Shown: positions 63,216 to 64,000 of the stretch, piece by piece
How the letters are laid out: each line of letters begins with the position of its first letter
Position numbering within the stretch: the first letter of the stretch is position 1
Assembly (NCBI RefSeq): GCF_019925205.1
Contig: NC_083562.1
Span: 1,922,001-1,986,000, forward strand
DNA: 64,000 bases
From: Metopolophium dirhodum
Taxonomy: Eukaryota > Arthropoda > Insecta > Hemiptera > Aphididae
Direction: 5' to 3'
Notes under the pieces: generated by a model
Told to the model about the DNA's origin: nothing
Database searches by the model: none
Seen by the model: only the letters and a program-made list of their open reading frames with translations
Made by a program: the position numbers and the translations under genes

Positions 63216-64000
63216 GAGTTTATAATACCACTTATGTGTTCAAAAATCATATTACATGTACAATATAATATAAAATTACATAGGTACAAAATATAAACTG
63301 AATAAATGTAGTACCTTTACCATAATATTTTAATTTACCAACAAACGCGTTTGTTTTTACTGTGTTTAGCTTGATATCTTTTCAGAATATTTTTTAAATA
63401 ATCCCTTTAACGGCTTAAACTGACATTTAATATCGTTTAATTTATGACTTGTTTAATCTAATTTATATTCATTAAATCTTAACAATTAATAATATTATCT
63501 TGTATTATTGACTGCATACAATTTATAATTTATATTATTGTATTTGATTTATTAGCTGGAATGCAATTTTCGTGAAAAAGTAAGATTTTAGTTAAATTAA
63601 AAATTACTTTCTGAATTTTAGCAATAACAAAAGAATAAATTGTATTTATTTATGTATTGCTAATAATTGTAAAAAATAAAAATTGGTTGTTGAACAAAAT
63701 ATTTACTGTATTATATCGCGTGTTAAGAGTCCCAACTTTGTATTAAATCAATAAAAACAGAATATCGTTTTTTTTTTTTTTAATATTAATTTGGAGGTCA
63801 AACGAAAAACAGTTTTAAAAATTTAATGATTGATACATAGTTTTAAAAATAAATGTACTCATAACTGACATTGATAAACTTTAGTAAAATTACGGAAAAC
63901 AATTTTATTATTAAATATAATGCATTTGTTTACGATATTAAAAATATTTCAATATTTTTATTTATCAGCACCAAGTACATGCGTATCTACTGTTGAAATG
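63216..64000. other. AT-rich stretch without a gene
   Basis: Nothing recognisable was seen up to the window end. Confidence 0.6.

Overview
The window looks like aphid genomic DNA. It is very AT-rich, it is full of TACCTA/TAGGTA words that I associate with Acyrthosiphon and its relatives, it carries many decayed short transposable elements, and its one recognisable gene is an insect gene with a very long intron. The species itself cannot be settled from the sequence alone.

The one gene I can support is jelly belly (jeb), on the minus strand, encoding the secreted LDLa-domain ligand of the receptor tyrosine kinase Alk. It can be read as three coding exons: 49136-48536 (start codon, signal peptide, low-complexity Gly/Asp/Asn/Gln region), 14548-14388 (the whole six-cysteine LDLa domain) and 13742-13683 (the 19-residue C-terminus ending ALLRWARGR, then TAA). 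All four splice sites are consensus, and the phases agree (phase 1, then phase 0), giving a 273-residue protein. The first coding intron is about 34 kb. A GC-rich, CpG-rich stretch with GA, CT and ACTG repeats (about 49.14-50.27 kb) lies upstream and probably holds the 5'UTR and promoter. A good poly(A) signal lies about 470 bases beyond the stop.

Layout: 0.2-3.3 kb is a dense block of one repeat family (long inverted arms plus tandem-like units). From 3.3 to 13.2 kb there is no gene, only small inverted-repeat elements, palindromes and simple repeats. From 13.2 to 14.55 kb are the two 3' exons of jeb. From 14.55 to 48.5 kb is the giant intron. It holds a TA-flanked terminal-inverted-repeat element in two copies (one with another element nested inside it), a hAT-like element, smaller foldback elements, reverse and partial copies of the 5'-end repeat family, and GC-richer islands near 15.7, 21.1-22.3 and 39.8-41.0 kb that may be regulatory or non-coding exons. 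From 48.5 to 50.3 kb are jeb exon 1 and its upstream region. From 50.3 to 64 kb is AT-rich intergenic DNA with another copy of the 5'-end family, a broken LINE 3' end at 58.4-59.0 kb and a third remnant of the TA-flanked element.

No tRNA, rRNA, CRISPR array or wholly new system was found. Most other open frames are short and AT-driven, or are shadows of jeb exon 1 and of simple repeats.
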